From contig JAGWHE010000004.1 of NCBI GenBank assembly GCA_028866945.1, forward strand, positions 1-61,204: a stretch of 61,204 nucleotides of DNA, written 5' to 3'. Under the pieces are notes generated by a model. It worked only from the letters and a program-made list of their open reading frames with translations, had not been told where the DNA came from and did no database searches. This document shows, one piece after another, positions 61,093 through 61,204 of the stretch. Position numbers and translations under genes: made by a program. How positions within the stretch are numbered: position 1 is the first letter of the stretch; every line of letters starts with the position of its first letter. This stretch comes from Nitrososphaerota archaeon (GTDB lineage Archaea > Thermoproteota > Nitrososphaeria > Nitrososphaerales > Gagatemarchaeaceae).

Positions 61093-61122
61093 GATTTGAT
61101 CCAACGTACGTTGGCTCAAATC
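61093..61122. repeat. 30-bp near-perfect palindrome without spacer
   Basis: Left arm GATTTGATCCAACGT meets the right arm, whose reverse complement is GATTTGAGCCAACGT: 14 of 15 positions pair and no loop separates them. It lies in the 230-bp region after the tspO start. A TATA-like GGATATAAGC at about 61172-61181 suggests a gene starting just beyond the window, so this could be its operator. Confidence 0.55.
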
Positions 61123-61171
61123 TTAGCGTAGACACGTCAAAGAGCGGACGAAGCCGCTTATTCACTCAGGT

Positions 61172-61181
61172 GGATATAAGC
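61172..61181 (+). promoter_or_regulatory. TATA-like box for a gene beyond the window edge
   Basis: GGATATAAGC would place a leaderless start close to 61204. It is supported only by its likeness to other TATA boxes here. The rest of 60974-61204 holds no convincing gene. Confidence 0.35.
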
Positions 61182-61204
61182 TATGCGGGTCTGTTTCTCT
61201 TTTC

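Noticed and set aside
61084-61110. Sequence resembling the T-arm and acceptor 3' half of a minus-strand tRNA (possible integration remnant)
   Set aside because: A stem with one G-U pair can be drawn, but the loop has A instead of T at position 54 and no matching acceptor 5' half, D-arm or anticodon arm is present. The palindrome explains the bases better.
1-61204. CRISPR arrays, rRNA genes, prophage or replication origin
   Set aside because: No regularly spaced repeats, no rRNA signatures, no phage structural or integrase genes, and no Orc1/Cdc6 gene or origin boxes were seen.

Overview
The window is chromosomal DNA from a GC-rich archaeon. The evidence is the archaeal information-processing set: TFB, transcription factor S, Rpo4/F, Rpo11/L, PCNA, PriS, GINS, aIF2-alpha, aIF5A, SRP54, Csl4, Nob1, Pus10, Dph2, thermosome and ribosomal proteins S27e, L44e, L10e and L21e. 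Both tRNA genes lack an encoded CCA. The gene mix fits a TACK-group archaeon, most likely in or near Nitrososphaerota (Thaumarchaeota): a three-gene biotin-dependent acyl-CoA carboxylase, F420 synthesis, an ADP-forming acyl-CoA synthetase, and a ribbon-helix-helix regulator of a type I associate with that phylum. There are no ammonia-oxidation genes here, and the placement is inference. Many genes that begin a transcript start with TTG (sometimes ATG or GTG) about 25-30 bp after a TATA box, which implies mainly leaderless mRNAs. Genes inside operons start with ATG or GTG, usually with 1-4 bp overlaps.

Layout. 1-2.5 kb: truncated zinc-ribbon gene, cofE, and the glycine-cleavage genes gcvT and gcvH. 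2.5-20 kb: dense information-processing region with aglB (N-glycosylation), nop10/aIF2-alpha/S27e/L44e, PCNA, PriS/GINS, TFS/RpoL, Csl4/Dph2, L10e, RNA methyltransferases, the KsgA/DUF655/RpoF/L21e/Pus10/SRP54 operon, and a Dph6-like gene with a broken-looking start. 20-25 kb: exported proteins, aIF5A, Nob1 and a membrane ferredoxin. 25-29 kb: TFB, tRNA-Ala, and NAD synthesis and salvage (nadE, pncB, pncA). 29-37 kb: CBS protein, tRNA-His, then birA with the acyl-CoA carboxylase it should biotinylate, peroxiredoxin, and a ThiF/MoeB-rhodanese fusion. 37.0-37.6 kb: a 515-bp mobile element with 16-bp perfect inverted ends and a perfect 8-bp target duplication. 37.6-42.2 kb: an ECF vitamin/metal transporter cluster with two T subunits and a fused double ATPase. 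42.2-48.4 kb: exported phosphoesterase, a type I phosphodiesterase, ADP-forming acyl-CoA synthetase and lipoate ligase. 48.4-61.2 kb: mixed metabolic and accessory genes, including a toroid-fold protein, a metallopeptidase-like protein, GNAT, CysRS, an M29-like pseudoenzyme, a ketosteroid-dehydrogenase-like flavoprotein, thermosome, small metal-motif proteins and TspO.

Functional links. LplA can lipoylate GcvH. BirA can biotinylate the BCCP. NadE, PncB and PncA form a nicotinamide salvage route. Dph2 and the Dph6-like protein are two steps of diphthamide synthesis. The ECF genes form one transporter of unknown substrate. The most novel signals are the short transposon-like element with a membrane-protein cargo, genes whose conserved N-termini lack a normal start codon, a CysRS with one zinc-binding cysteine replaced by aspartate, an M29 protein lacking its metal ligands, and inverted-repeat-rich DNA at the right end.
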